A DNA stretch of 59,936 nucleotides from a bacterium (GTDB lineage: Bacteria > Zhuqueibacterota > Zhuqueibacteria > Zhuqueibacterales > Zhuqueibacteraceae), in contig JAKLJX010000033.1 of assembly GCA_023150945.1 (NCBI GenBank), forward strand, positions 1-59,936, given 5' to 3'. Both the position numbers and the translations under genes were made by a program. The stretch's first letter is position 1. The number at the start of each line of letters is the position of its first letter. Below are positions 8,272 through 17,990 of the stretch, in pieces. The notes below the pieces were generated by a model. It ran no database searches. It saw only the letters and a list, made by a program, of their open reading frames with translations, and had not been told where the DNA came from.

Positions 8272-10413
8272 GTGGAACTCGGTCTCACCCTCGGGTGCAG
8301 CGTCTTTGCGCTGCTGTTTGCCGGATATCTGGCAAAATGGGTATTGCGGAATGACGAGGGCACGCCGGCGATGCGCGAAATTGCCGACGCCATCCGCGAA
8401 GGCGCCGAGGCATTTCTCGCGCGCCAATACAAGACTATCGCGCTGCTCACGGTGCCGGTGGCGGCGGTGCTTTATGTGCTTTACGCTTTCGTGCGGCCCG
8501 GCACGGCGCATGACCCGGTGCCGGAAGTCCTGCTGGCGGCTTATGTCGCCGGTTCGTTCGTTTTGGGCGCGATTTGCTCGGGTATTGCCGGCTACATGGG
8601 AATGTTTGTCTCGATCCGCGCCAACATTCGCACGGCCTCGGCCGCGCGCACGAGCTTGAATCGCGGCTTGCGCATTGCGTTGCGCGGCGGCGCGGTTTCC
8701 GGTTTGTTTGTGGTGGCGATGAGCTTGCTCGGGGTCGGTGGCTTGTTTGCAATTCTCAAAGCGCTCGGCACGAAGCCGGAGCACATTCCGTTCTTGATTG
8801 TCGGCTATGGCTTCGGGGCGAGTTTCGTGGCGCTGTTCGCGCAGCTCGGCGGCGGCATCTACACCAAAGCCGCGGATGTCGGCGCCGATCTCGTCGGCAA
8901 AGTCGAAGCCGGCATTCCGGAAGATGATCCGCGCAATCCCGCGGTGATTGCGGATCTCGTGGGCGACAATGTCGGAGACTGCGCCGGCCGTGGCGCGGAT
9001 TTGTTCGAATCCACCGCGGCCGAAAACATCGGTGCCATGATTTTGGGCGCCACCCTGGCGCTGTCGGCGCAACAAAGCGGCGCGGTTTTCTCCGCCGGCG
9101 TCGTGGGCGTGATGCTCTTCCCGCTGGTGGCGCGTGCTTTCGGTTTAATCGCTTCGATCATCGGCATCATGGTGGTGCACACCAAAGAAGACGGCGACCC
9201 GATGCACGCGCTCAATCGCGGCTACTATCTCACCACCGTGCTGGCCGCGCTGGGGTTTGGCGCGGGCTGCTACTGGCTGTTGGATTCGCCGCAAGCGCCG
9301 CAGGCCTGGTGGCATTTCTGGCTGTGCGGCTTGATTGGCCTGGCCACCGCGATGGCGTTCGTCTACCTCACACAATACTACACCGAGTACAAGTATCGTC
9401 CGGTGAGGGAAATCGCCCGCGCCTCGCTCACCGGGCCGGCGACCAACATCATCACCGGCTTGGCAGTGGCGCTCGAGTGCACCGCGCTGCCGGTGGTGGT
9501 GATTTCGGTGGCGATCATCGCCTCCTATCACCTCGGCCAAAGCAGCGGCTTGAGCCACGCCGGTTTGTTCGGCACGGCGGTGGCGACCATGGGCATGCTC
9601 GGCACCGCCGCCTACATTCTGGCGATGGACACCTTCGGCCCGATCGCAGACAATGCCGGCGGCATCATCGAAATGAGCCAACAGCCGGAAGAAGTGCGGA
9701 AGAAGACCGATCGTCTCGATGCTGTGGGCAACACCACGAAAGCGCTGACCAAGGGATATGCCATCGGCAGCGCGGCACTCGCGGCCTTTCTGCTCTTCTC
9801 CGCTTATCTTGATGAGTTGAGAAATTTCGGCAAGCCGCTGCAAGCGGTTGACATCGCCCAGCCCGAGGTGTTCATCGGCGGTTTGCTCGGCGCGACGCTG
9901 ATCTTCCTCTTCGCCGCGCTCGCGATTCGGGCCGTGGGCAAGGCGGCCTATTACGTCATCAATGAAGTGCGCCGCCAGTTCAAAGAAAATCCCGGCATTC
10001 TGCAGGGCACGGTCAAGCCTTCCTATCGGCAGTGTGTGGACATTGTGACCGCCGGCGCCTTGCGGGAAATGGTGCTGCCCGGCGTGCTCACCGTGGCCAC
10101 GCCCATCGCAACCGGCCTCATTTTCAAACAATTTCAACTCGGCGCCGAGGCCGTGGCCGCGCTGTTGATGGTCGGCACCATGGCCGGCATTTTGGTCGCG
10201 ACCATGCTCAACAACGGCGGCGGCGCGTGGGACAACGCCAAGAAGTTCATCGAAACCGGCGAATACGGCGGCAAAGGCTCGGACCCGCACAAAGCCGCGG
10301 TGGTCGGCGATACGGTGGGCGATCCCTGCAAAGACACCGCCGGGCCGTCCTTGCACGTCGTCATCAAGCTGCTCAGCACGATCACGCTGGTGCTGGCGCC
10401 CTTGTTCATTTGA
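8272..10413 (+). CDS. hppA: K+-independent proton-translocating membrane pyrophosphatase
   Basis: The 713-residue integral membrane protein hydrolyses pyrophosphate and pumps ions out of the cytoplasm. The substrate site signature DVGADLVGKVE and the Mg-PPi-binding GDNVGDCAGRGADLFES are present, as are the C-terminal GDTVGDPCKDTAGPS residues. The GNTTKALTKG segment has Lys where K+-dependent enzymes have Ala, which marks the K+-independent type; members of that type usually pump H+. GTG 8272 is the chosen start because AAGGGAG ends at 8266 with proper spacing; GTG 8266 overlaps that site. Position 24 bases before the nucleoside transporter gene suggests cotranscription and a role in energising uptake. 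Confidence 0.95.
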   Translation: MELGLTLGCSVFALLFAGYLAKWVLRNDEGTPAMREIADAIREGAEAFLARQYKTIALLTVPVAAVLYVLYAFVRPGTAHDPVPEVLLAAYVAGSFVLGAICSGIAGYMGMFVSIRANIRTASAARTSLNRGLRIALRGGAVSGLFVVAMSLLGVGGLFAILKALGTKPEHIPFLIVGYGFGASFVALFAQLGGGIYTKAADVGADLVGKVEAGIPEDDPRNPAVIADLVGDNVGDCAGRGADLFESTAAENIGAMILGATLALSAQQSGAVFSAGVVGVMLFPLVARAFGLIASIIGIMVVHTKEDGDPMHALNRGYYLTTVLAALGFGAGCYWLLDSPQAPQAWWHFWLCGLIGLATAMAFVYLTQYYTEYKYRPVREIARASLTGPATNIITGLAVALECTALPVVVISVAIIASYHLGQSSGLSHAGLFGTAVATMGMLGTAAYILAMDTFGPIADNAGGIIEMSQQPEEVRKKTDRLDAVGNTTKALTKGYAIGSAALAAFLLFSAYLDELRNFGKPLQAVDIAQPEVFIGGLLGATLIFLFAALAIRAVGKAAYYVINEVRRQFKENPGILQGTVKPSYRQCVDIVTAGALREMVLPGVLTVATPIATGLIFKQFQLGAEAVAALLMVGTMAGILVATMLNNGGGAWDNAKKFIETGEYGGKGSDPHKAAVVGDTVGDPCKDTAGPSLHVVIKLLSTITLVLAPLFI

Positions 10414-10436
10414 CTCGCAATGCAAAGGAGGAGAGG

Positions 10437-11681
10437 ATGGAAAGAGGAATCAGTGTACTCGGCATGTTTGCGATGATCGGCCTCGCCTATGCCTTGTCCT
10501 ATGACCGCCGCCGTTTCCCCTGGCGGGTGGTGTTTTGGGGAACCGCGCTGCAGTTGCTGTTCGCGTTTTTCATACTCTGGACGAATGCCGGCAAGATCGC
10601 CTTTCAATGGACGGGAGACAAGGTCACCGCCTTTCTCGGATTTACCCGCTACGGCACCGAGTTTCTCTTCGGCAACCTGGTCAAGCCGGAATATCAAAAC
10701 ACCTTCGGCATGCAGTTCGCCTTTGCGGTGCTGCCCACCATCGTCTTTTTCTCGGCGGTGATGTCGATCCTCTATCATCTCGGCCTCATGCAGAAGATCG
10801 TCGCGGGCATCGCCGTGGTGATGGCGAAGACCATGGGCACGAGCGGTGCGGAATCGCTGTCATGCGCCGCCAACATCTTCGTCGGCCAAACCGAAGCGCC
10901 GTTGTTGATCCGGCCGTTTGTGGCGCAGGCGACCAACTCCGAATTGATGGCGGTCATGTGCGGCGGTTTCGCCACCATTGCCGGCGGTGTGATGGCCGGC
11001 TACATCCTGATGGGCATTCCTGCGGCGCATATTCTCGCGGCGAGCGTCATGTCCGCCCCGGCGGCGCTGGTGATGGCCAAGATTATTCTGCCGGAGAGAG
11101 AGGAGCCGGTGACGCGCGGCCACGTCAAAGTGCCGCCCACCAAGGTTGCCGGTGATGTGATCGAAGCGGCAGCCATTGGCGCAGCGGACGGCATGAAGCT
11201 GGCGGTCAACGTCGGCGCGATGCTGCTGGCCTTCATCGCCCTCATCGCGGTGATCAACGCCGGCATGGGCATTATTCACAATGCGCTGGCGGGCCTGGGC
11301 TTTCCCTATTTCCCCGGCGAGCTGCGCATTCTGTTCGGCTGGATTTTCGCGCCGCTCGCCTGGCTGATGGGCGTGCCCTGGCAGGATTGCATCGAGTTCG
11401 GCAATCTGCTCGGCACCAAGATTTCAATCAATGAATTCGTCGCCTATCTGCATCTGGCGGAGCTGATCAAAACCGGCGGCATGAGCGAGCGCGCCAACCT
11501 CATCGCCACCTATGCCCTGTGCGGCTTCGCGAATTTTTCCTCGATCGCGATTCAAATCGGCGGCATTGGCGGCATGGCGCCTGAGCGCCGCGGCGACCTT
11601 GCCCGGCTCGGCTTGCGTGCCATGTTCGGCGGCGCGCTGGCAAGCTGGATGACCGCCGCGATTGCCGGCATGTTGGTTTGA
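10437..11681 (+). CDS. Concentrative nucleoside transporter (NupC/CNT family)
   Basis: The 414-residue inner-membrane protein belongs to the CNT family, which imports nucleosides with H+ or Na+. The family core GTSGAESLSCAANIFVGQTE followed by APLLIRP is intact, as are the conserved GAADGMKLAVNV and the C-terminal NEFVAYLHL regions. ATG 10437 follows a very strong ribosome site (AAAGGAGGAGAGG). The gene begins 24 bases after hppA and likely shares its transcript. Nucleosides brought in here could feed the purine pathway represented by guaA, though that link is inference. Confidence 0.92.
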   Translation: MERGISVLGMFAMIGLAYALSYDRRRFPWRVVFWGTALQLLFAFFILWTNAGKIAFQWTGDKVTAFLGFTRYGTEFLFGNLVKPEYQNTFGMQFAFAVLPTIVFFSAVMSILYHLGLMQKIVAGIAVVMAKTMGTSGAESLSCAANIFVGQTEAPLLIRPFVAQATNSELMAVMCGGFATIAGGVMAGYILMGIPAAHILAASVMSAPAALVMAKIILPEREEPVTRGHVKVPPTKVAGDVIEAAAIGAADGMKLAVNVGAMLLAFIALIAVINAGMGIIHNALAGLGFPYFPGELRILFGWIFAPLAWLMGVPWQDCIEFGNLLGTKISINEFVAYLHLAELIKTGGMSERANLIATYALCGFANFSSIAIQIGGIGGMAPERRGDLARLGLRAMFGGALASWMTAAIAGMLV

Positions 11682-11774
11682 ATCGAAACACAACCGAGTT
11701 CTCAATCACCTTTGCGCACGTGCCGGCCGCTGCGCCGGCACGCACTCTTACCTATCTGAAAAGGAGCCTCATCC

Positions 11775-11891
11775 ATGTCCCTGTCTGCCTGGATCACCAT
11801 GCTGTCGACTTGGGGAATCATCACGGGCTACACGGTTTATTTCTTTCTCAAGGTGATGAAAGCGCCGCAAAAGATGGATCGGGACGACTAG
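11775..11891 (+). CDS. 38-residue membrane microprotein, possible transporter small subunit
   Basis: This tiny gene has a good start: AAGGAG ends at 11766, eight bases before ATG 11775. The product has one hydrophobic span (MSLSAWITMLSTWGIITGYT... through YFFLKVMK) and an acidic tail ending MDRDD. It resembles in size and layout the small accessory subunits found beside Na+ symporters (MetS-like or symporter small accessory protein), although I cannot place it in a family with certainty. It follows the nucleoside transporter gene by 93 bases and precedes the APC permease gene, so it could serve either. Confidence 0.6.
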   Translation: MSLSAWITMLSTWGIITGYTVYFFLKVMKAPQKMDRDD

Positions 11892-11929
11892 TTTTTGTCA
11901 CCGTGATTCATGAAAGGGGTCCATCGTTG

Positions 11930-11956
11930 TGTCATCCAGAGGGATCTTGTGAAGCA
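11930..11956 (+). repeat. Short dispersed repeat, family 3, copy B
   Basis: This copy matches 22 of 27 bases of the sequence at 7424-7450. It is in the leader region of the amino acid permease gene. Confidence 0.5.
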
Positions 11957-12041
11957 ATCGTCACCGCGCCAGCGCAGCGCTGACTTTTGTCTGCAGGCAG
12001 GTGACTTGCGCGACGACCCGGCATTGCCCCGTTTTTTTGGT

Positions 12042-12070
12042 TTGTCAATTTCACCAAGTTGCCCGATATT
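12042..12070 (+). promoter_or_regulatory. Possible promoter for the amino acid permease gene
   Basis: TTGTCA at 12042-12047 and GATATT at 12065-12070 are 17 bases apart. Transcription would begin near 12077, about 110 bases before the permease start. The match is moderate. Confidence 0.4.
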
Positions 12071-12188
12071 CCGCCTTCCGGCGCGTCTGTGCCGGTGCTG
12101 TTTTGCTCCACAAAAATTGCAGCCGCGATTCTGCCATTGCACCAGCCGCGCTGCCGCATTCATCCGGTTCCGACGCTCGGGAGCTTTT

Positions 12189-13637
12189 CTGAAAGACGAC
12201 TCGCAACGCTTGCCCGCGGCAACCCCCTCGCCCGCTGCCACCAACCTGGCGCGGCGCCTCGGTTTGCCCTCCGCAATTCTAATCGTGCTGGGATTGATCA
12301 TCGGCTCGGGAATCTTCCTCACGCCGCAAAACATCGCGGCCGCGGTGCAAGTGCCGGGATTGATGATTGTCGTGTGGGTGGTGAGCGGGCTGCTCACGCT
12401 TGCCGGCGCGCTCACCAACGCTGAAATCGCCGCTGAGATCACCGAATCCGGCGGACAATACGTCTACTTCCGCGTGCTGTACCGCGACTGGATGGCTTTC
12501 CTCTACGGCTGGACCTCCTTCATCGTCTATCAAACCGCCTCGATTGCCGCGATCGCGGTTGCGTTCGCGCGCTATCTGGAGTACTTCGTTCCGTTGCCCC
12601 ATCTCAGTCCGGCGCTGGAGGCGTGGCAATTGCCCCTGTTCAGCAACATCACGCCCCTTGCCGATTTCGGCGTCAAGGCGGCCGCCATCCTCAGCATTCT
12701 TTTGCTGACGTGGGTAAATTATCGCGGCGTGGAATTCGGTGCGGCGGTGCAGAATGTCTTCACCGCGCTGAAAGTGCTGGCGCTCGGCGGCATCGTCGTG
12801 TTTGCGTTCACCTCGGCGCAGGGCAGTGTGGCGAACTTCTTCCCGTTGTGGGGCGCGCCGCCCTCCGGAAATTGGCTCGCCGCGGTGGGCGTGGCCATGA
12901 TCGCGGCGCTCTGGTGCTACGACGGCTGGAACAATCTCACCTACATTGCCGGCGAGGTGAAGGAGCCGCAGAAGAACATTCCGCGGGCGCTGGTGCTGGG
13001 CACGCTCGCAACCATCGCGCTCTACTTGCTCATCAACCTGGCCTTTCTCTACGTGATGCCGATCACCGAGATTGCCGCCTCCAAGCTGGTGGCGGCGGAA
13101 GCCATGGCAAAAGTTCTGGGCCCGTGGGGCGGCGGTTTCATCGCACTCACGGTAATGATCTCCACCTTCGGCATTGTGAACACGACCTGCCTGACCGCCT
13201 CGCGCCTCTATCAGGCCATGGCGCAAGACCGGTTGTTCTTTGCCGGCTATGCTGAAATCCATCCCGTCTATCGCACGCCGGGCAAGGCGCTGCTGGCGCA
13301 AGGCGTGTGGTCGGCGCTGTTGACGTTCACCGGCACCTACGAACAGCTTTTTCTCTACGCCATTTTTGCGGCGTGGATTTTCTACGCGCTGGGCGCGGCC
13401 GGCATCTTCGTCCTGCGGCGCAAATTTCCCAATCCGCAGCGCGCCTATGCCACGCCCGGCTATCCGCTCGTGCCGCTGCTCTTCGTGCTGGTTGCGACTT
13501 GGTTCGTGATCAATACGCTGATCGAACAAACCGCTGACTCGCTGGTGGGCCTGCTTTTAGTGCTTGCAGGTTTGCCGTTTTATTTGTATTGGAAAAGGCA
13601 ATTACAATCAACCTTCCAACCTGAGCAACCGTCATGA
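12189..13637 (+). CDS. APC family amino acid permease
   Basis: The product (about 482 residues) has 12 predicted membrane spans and the APC N-terminal signature GLIIGSGIFLTP, where the helix-1 break binds the amino acid. The rest matches the LAT-like/basic-and-neutral amino acid transporter branch. The frame is open from 11910, but the sequence before about 12189 is not membrane-protein-like. No ATG is suitably placed. CTG 12189 follows GGGAG with good spacing and TTG 12210 is the main alternative, so the exact start is uncertain. Its stop overlaps the creD start (ATGA at 13634), indicating translational coupling. The substrate is unknown. Confidence 0.87.
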   Translation: MKDDSQRLPAATPSPAATNLARRLGLPSAILIVLGLIIGSGIFLTPQNIAAAVQVPGLMIVVWVVSGLLTLAGALTNAEIAAEITESGGQYVYFRVLYRDWMAFLYGWTSFIVYQTASIAAIAVAFARYLEYFVPLPHLSPALEAWQLPLFSNITPLADFGVKAAAILSILLLTWVNYRGVEFGAAVQNVFTALKVLALGGIVVFAFTSAQGSVANFFPLWGAPPSGNWLAAVGVAMIAALWCYDGWNNLTYIAGEVKEPQKNIPRALVLGTLATIALYLLINLAFLYVMPITEIAASKLVAAEAMAKVLGPWGGGFIALTVMISTFGIVNTTCLTASRLYQAMAQDRLFFAGYAEIHPVYRTPGKALLAQGVWSALLTFTGTYEQLFLYAIFAAWIFYALGAAGIFVLRRKFPNPQRAYATPGYPLVPLLFVLVATWFVINTLIEQTADSLVGLLLVLAGLPFYLYWKRQLQSTFQPEQPS

Positions 13638-14938
13638 CGACTTCCTATCGCCAATCAGTGGGCTTGCGGCTCTTCATCATTGCCGGACTGAGCCTGGTGC
13701 TGTTGATTCCCGCCACGTTGATCATTCTGCTGATCAATGAACGCGAACAGCGGCGCGATCACGCCATTCTCGAAGTCAGCGAAAAGTGGGGGCAAAGCCA
13801 GGTCATCGCGGGTCCAATCCTCACCATTCCCTACCGGCGTGCCGTGAGCAGCAATGACGGCAAAACCGTGACCACCGTGATGGAGAATGCCCACTTTCTG
13901 CCGGAGCAATTGCAGGTGACCGGTGAACTGGTGCCGGAAATCCGCCACCGCGGCATCTATGACGTCGTGCTTTATCAATCCGATCTGCAGTTGACCGGCA
14001 CGTTCACGGCGCCCAATTTCGGCGAGCTGAGCATTGCTCCGGAGAACATTCTCTGGCAGGAAGCGGTATTCGCACTCGGCATCAGCGACTTGAAGGGCAT
14101 TCGTGAAACCATCGTGATCAAGTGGAACGAGCTTGACCACATCGCCAATCCCGGCATCGAATCAAAGGACGTCCTGTTCTCCGGCATCAGCACCAAGCTG
14201 GCGGTGCAGCCGGCGACGCCGGGCTACTCCTTTTCCGTGGGCTTGAAATTGAACGGCAGCGGTGAGCTGCAGTTTTTGCCGGTGGGCAAGGAGACCAAGG
14301 TCAACATCGCGGCGGCCTGGGGCAATCCCAGCTTCGTGGGCAGCTTTCTGCCGGTCACCCGGGAAGTCCGGCACGATCGTTTCAACGCGGCGTGGAGCGT
14401 GCTGCATCTCAACCGCAACTACCCGCAGCAGTGGCTCGGCCCGCGGCAGGAGTTGCTCGCCTCGGCCTTTGGCGTCAAACTGCTGCTGCCGATCGACGAA
14501 TATCAAAAAACCACGCGCTCGGCCAAATACGCCATCATGTTCATCGCGCTGACGTTCCTGGCGTTTTTCATGATCGAGATCCTGAACAAGAAGATCCTGC
14601 ATCCGATTCAATACCTGCTCGTGGGCTTTGCCCTGCTGGTGTTTTACACGTTGCTGCTGTCGATCTCGGAATACCTGCACTTCAACCAGGCCTACTTGAT
14701 CGCCAGCGCCGCGGTGGTGCTGCTGATCAGCGCCTACACCCGGGGCATGCTGCAGAACAATGTGATCACGCTCATCATCGGCGGCATTCTGGTTCTGCTC
14801 TACGGCTTTTTGTTCGTGATCCTGCAACTGCAAGATTATGCCCTGTTGCTCGGCAGCATCGGCCTGTTCGTGATTCTCGCGCTGGTGATGTATTTGACGC
14901 GCAACCTCGACTGGTTCGGCGTCGGCAAGGCGGACTGA
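13634..14938 (+). CDS. creD: CreD-like inner membrane protein
   Basis: The 434-residue product has an N-terminal span (residues 11-35) followed by a large extracytoplasmic domain beginning with the family phrase [18 protein letters not shown], and a bundle of about five C-terminal spans (residues 290-430). This is the layout of CreD, a cell-envelope integrity protein of the CreBC regulon in Escherichia coli. Its molecular function is still unclear. The ATG overlaps the permease stop by four bases. No creB or creC genes are in the window, so regulation is probably different here. Confidence 0.85.
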   Translation: MTTSYRQSVGLRLFIIAGLSLVLLIPATLIILLINEREQRRDHAILEVSEKWGQSQVIAGPILTIPYRRAVSSNDGKTVTTVMENAHFLPEQLQVTGELVPEIRHRGIYDVVLYQSDLQLTGTFTAPNFGELSIAPENILWQEAVFALGISDLKGIRETIVIKWNELDHIANPGIESKDVLFSGISTKLAVQPATPGYSFSVGLKLNGSGELQFLPVGKETKVNIAAAWGNPSFVGSFLPVTREVRHDRFNAAWSVLHLNRNYPQQWLGPRQELLASAFGVKLLLPIDEYQKTTRSAKYAIMFIALTFLAFFMIEILNKKILHPIQYLLVGFALLVFYTLLLSISEYLHFNQAYLIASAAVVLLISAYTRGMLQNNVITLIIGGILVLLYGFLFVILQLQDYALLLGSIGLFVILALVMYLTRNLDWFGVGKAD

Positions 14939-14999
14939 GGCGCAGCGACGCGGAGACCTTGCCGGCCTTGCAGAAACGCTTCGCATTCGAAAAGTAGCC

Positions 15000-16544
15000 A
15001 TGCACCCACACGACTACATCCTGATTCTTGATTTCGGCTCGCAATACACCCAACTCATTGCCCGCCGCATTCGCGAGCAAAACGTCTATTCTGAAATCAA
15101 ACCGTGTACGCTCACGGCGGCGGAGATCAACGCGCTGCAACCCAAGGGCATCATCCTCTCCGGCGGGCCCAATTCGGTGTATGACGCGAATGCGCCGGCG
15201 TTCGCGACCGAAGTTTTTCAGCTCGGCGTTCCGATTCTCGGGTTGTGCTACGGCCAACAATTGCTGGCGCACCATCTCGGCGGCCGCGTGCAGCCCGCGC
15301 GGCAGCGCGAATACGGTTTTGCCACGCTGCAGGCAGTGGCCGAGAACGCGCTGTTGCAGGGCGTGCCGGCCAGCAGCCAGGTGTGGATGAGCCACGGCGA
15401 CAGCGTGGCGGAACTGCCACCGGATTTTGTCGCGCTCGGTCGCACCGAGAATTCCGCCTATGCCGCTTTCGGCCATCCCGCGCGCAAATGCTACGGCCTG
15501 CAATTTCATCCCGAAGTGGCGCACACCACCGCCGGCGTCCAGATGCTGCGCAATTTTGTTTTTGCCATCTGCGGCTGCACGCCGAACTGGAATCCTGAGA
15601 ATTTCATCAGCGCGACGGCGGAAGCGATTCGCGACCGCGTCGGCCGGGAACAAGTCATCTGTGCGCTTTCCGGCGGCGTGGATTCCGCGGTGGCCGCGGC
15701 GCTGGTGCACCAGGCCATCGGGCCGCAGTTGCATTGTGTTTTTGTCGATCACGGCTTGTTGCGCTGGCAGGAGGCCGAGCAAGTGTCCGCGGTGTTCTCA
15801 CGGCAATTCGGCCCGGCCTTTCGCAAGGTGGAGGCGGCGGAGCTCTTTCTGAGCCGGCTGCGCGGGGTGACGGATCCGGAGCAAAAACGCAAGATCATCG
15901 GCGAGCAGTTCATTCGCGTATTCGAAGCCGAAGCGCGGCAGCTCGCCGGCATTCGCTTTTTGGTGCAGGGCACGCTCTATCCCGACGTGATTGAGAGCGT
16001 GTCGCCCACCGGCGGGCCGTCGGTAACGATCAAAAGTCATCACAACGTCGGCGGTCTGCCCAAAGATTTGCAGCTCGAGCTGATCGAGCCGTTGCGCGAA
16101 CTGTTCAAGGATGAAGTGCGCCGCGTCGGCGCCCGGCTCGGCCTCGATCCCGCCATTCTCAACCGCCATCCCTTCCCGGGGCCGGGCCTGGCGGTGCGCA
16201 TTCTCGGAGAAGTGACGCCGGAGCGGATCGAGTTGCTGCGCCAGGCGGATCACCTCTTCATCAGCGAGCTGCAAGATCAAGGCTGGTACGATCAGGTTTG
16301 GCAGGCCTTTGCCGTGTTGCTGCCGGTGCAGTCCGTGGGCGTGATGGGCGACAACCGCACGTATGAAATGACTGCGGCGCTGCGCGCCGTCACCTCGACC
16401 GACGGCATGACGGCGGATTGGGCGCGCCTGCCGCACGACTTGCTCATGAAAGTTTCCTCCCGCATCACCAACGAAGTGCGCGGCATCAATCGCGTGGTAT
16501 ACGACATCAGCGCCAAACCGCCGAGCACGATCGAGTGGGAATGA
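15000..16544 (+). CDS. guaA: GMP synthase (glutamine-hydrolysing)
   Basis: The 514-residue enzyme converts XMP, ATP and glutamine to GMP. The N-terminal class I amidotransferase domain shows the nucleophile Cys83 in GLCYGQQ and the His170/Glu172 pair in QFHPE. The ATP-pyrophosphatase domain has the P-loop SGGVDS (224-229), and the C-terminal dimerisation domain ends with the conserved [17 protein letters not shown]. Length and domain order are standard. There is no strong ribosome site before ATG 15000, but the N-terminal [17 protein letters not shown] fixes the start. It follows creD by 61 bases. Confidence 0.98.
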   Translation: MHPHDYILILDFGSQYTQLIARRIREQNVYSEIKPCTLTAAEINALQPKGIILSGGPNSVYDANAPAFATEVFQLGVPILGLCYGQQLLAHHLGGRVQPARQREYGFATLQAVAENALLQGVPASSQVWMSHGDSVAELPPDFVALGRTENSAYAAFGHPARKCYGLQFHPEVAHTTAGVQMLRNFVFAICGCTPNWNPENFISATAEAIRDRVGREQVICALSGGVDSAVAAALVHQAIGPQLHCVFVDHGLLRWQEAEQVSAVFSRQFGPAFRKVEAAELFLSRLRGVTDPEQKRKIIGEQFIRVFEAEARQLAGIRFLVQGTLYPDVIESVSPTGGPSVTIKSHHNVGGLPKDLQLELIEPLRELFKDEVRRVGARLGLDPAILNRHPFPGPGLAVRILGEVTPERIELLRQADHLFISELQDQGWYDQVWQAFAVLLPVQSVGVMGDNRTYEMTAALRAVTSTDGMTADWARLPHDLLMKVSSRITNEVRGINRVVYDISAKPPSTIEWE

Positions 16545-16670
16545 CGCCGGCAGACCGATCGCAACTGCCGGCCTTCCTCTTCATCAAACTTAACCTGCCT
16601 TTCATCATCCGCTAACACGCCTGCGGTATCTTCGCGCAAATCGCAACATGTCCCAGCAGGCGTTTCCTCC

Positions 16671-17852
16671 ATGCAGACTATTGCCACGGCCCTCCTGGCA
16701 GCACTTGTCCTGAGCGGCCTGATCTATCTCATTCAAGCCTGGTGTGTTCTCTACCAGACGCGACGCAAACAGCAGCACACTGCCTCGCTGCCGCCGGTGT
16801 CGATTTTGAAGCCGCTGTGCGGCCAGGTCGATGGCCTGGCGGAGAATCTGGAGAGCTTTGCCCGGCTGCGCTATCCCGAATACGAAATCATCTTCGGGTT
16901 GAAATCGGCCGGCGATGAGGCCATTGCGGTTGCGCGTGCTTTCCAGGCGCGCCATCCCGAGTTGCCCATCAAGATCGTCATTGACGAGCGGCAATTCGGT
17001 TTCAACCCCAAGGTCAACAATCTCGTGCCGATGATGGTGCACGCCAGTTACGATCTGCTGTTGATCAGTGATGACAACGTGCGCGTGCCGCCGGACTATC
17101 TGCGCGACACGGTCGCCGAAATGACCGAAGGCACGGGGTTGGTCTACAATCTCATCTGCGGCCTGGGCGGCGAGCGGCTGGGCTCGATTCTGGAGAATCT
17201 GCATCTCAATTCGTTCATCGCGGGCAGTGTTTGCTTTCTGCACACGCTGCTGCGTCACCCGTGTGTGATCGGCAAATCGATGTTGTTGCGCCGCTCGACG
17301 CTGCAACAGACCGGCGGCTTGCAGCAGGTGCGCAACGTGCTGGCGGAAGACTACCTGCTCGGCCGTCACTATCAGAGGCAGGGCTATCGCGTGGCGCTGT
17401 GCCGCACGCCGGTATGCAACTTCAACGTCACCTGGCCGCTGCGCAGCTTTTGGCGGCGGCACGTGCGCTGGGCGAGAATGCGCTTCTGGATCGGCACCTA
17501 CCGCTACGCGGCGGAATGGCTCGGGAATCCGCTGGCCATTGCCCTGGCCTGGTCGCTGGTCGAACCTGGCTGGTTCAGCGGAGGCGTCTTTGCCGGACTG
17601 GCAGCGGCCAAGTCAGTGGCGGATTGGCTGCTGGCACGCCGGCTTTCGCCGGCAGTCGACTTTCGGCATTTCCTGCTGATGCCGGTGAAAGACCTGCTGA
17701 TCGCGCTCGTTTGGTTTGCGCCCTTCACCAGCCGGACGATTCGCTGGCGGGAGAAAAAGCTGGTGGTGGGATTGGGTTCGAAGTTGCGGCCTCATCGCGA
17801 AAATAGCGGCGCCGGTGTGCTTCACCATACCTCCCTTCCGGTTTTGAGTTAG
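16671..17852 (+). CDS. GT21-type glycosyltransferase (ceramide glucosyltransferase/HpnI-like)
   Basis: The 393-residue membrane protein has an N-terminal span (residues 5-25), a cytoplasmic GT-A domain and C-terminal hydrophobic segments. The GT21 pattern is visible: KPLCG near residue 45, the DD of LLLISDDN, the LAEDYLLG acidic motif and RRHVRWAR, which matches the (Q/R)xxRW motif. Relatives include ceramide glucosyltransferases and HpnI, which adds N-acetylglucosamine to hopanoids. No hopanoid gene is nearby, so the lipid acceptor is unknown. It is followed by a bidirectional terminator. Confidence 0.85.
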   Translation: MQTIATALLAALVLSGLIYLIQAWCVLYQTRRKQQHTASLPPVSILKPLCGQVDGLAENLESFARLRYPEYEIIFGLKSAGDEAIAVARAFQARHPELPIKIVIDERQFGFNPKVNNLVPMMVHASYDLLLISDDNVRVPPDYLRDTVAEMTEGTGLVYNLICGLGGERLGSILENLHLNSFIAGSVCFLHTLLRHPCVIGKSMLLRRSTLQQTGGLQQVRNVLAEDYLLGRHYQRQGYRVALCRTPVCNFNVTWPLRSFWRRHVRWARMRFWIGTYRYAAEWLGNPLAIALAWSLVEPGWFSGGVFAGLAAAKSVADWLLARRLSPAVDFRHFLLMPVKDLLIALVWFAPFTSRTIRWREKKLVVGLGSKLRPHRENSGAGVLHHTSLPVLS

Positions 17853-17900
17853 TTCGTCTCTCCGTGGCCCCGGACGGCTGACCGAAACCGGATTCCCCAT

Positions 17901-17945
17901 AAAAAAAGAACGCGCGGCCAGGAATTGGCCGCGCGTTCTCATTTT
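17901..17945. terminator. Bidirectional rho-independent terminator
   Basis: AGAACGCGCGGCCA at 17907-17919/20 and TGGCCGCGCGTTCT at 17926-17939 form a perfect 14-bp stem with a five-base loop. Seven A residues precede it, giving a U tract for minus-strand transcripts, and CTCATTTT follows on the plus strand. It separates convergent genes: the glycosyltransferase (+) and the ABC permease (-). Confidence 0.9.
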
Positions 17946-17990
17946 CATCTCCACCCGAAGAATCCCCGCCCCGTTCAACCGCCTTCTGCC

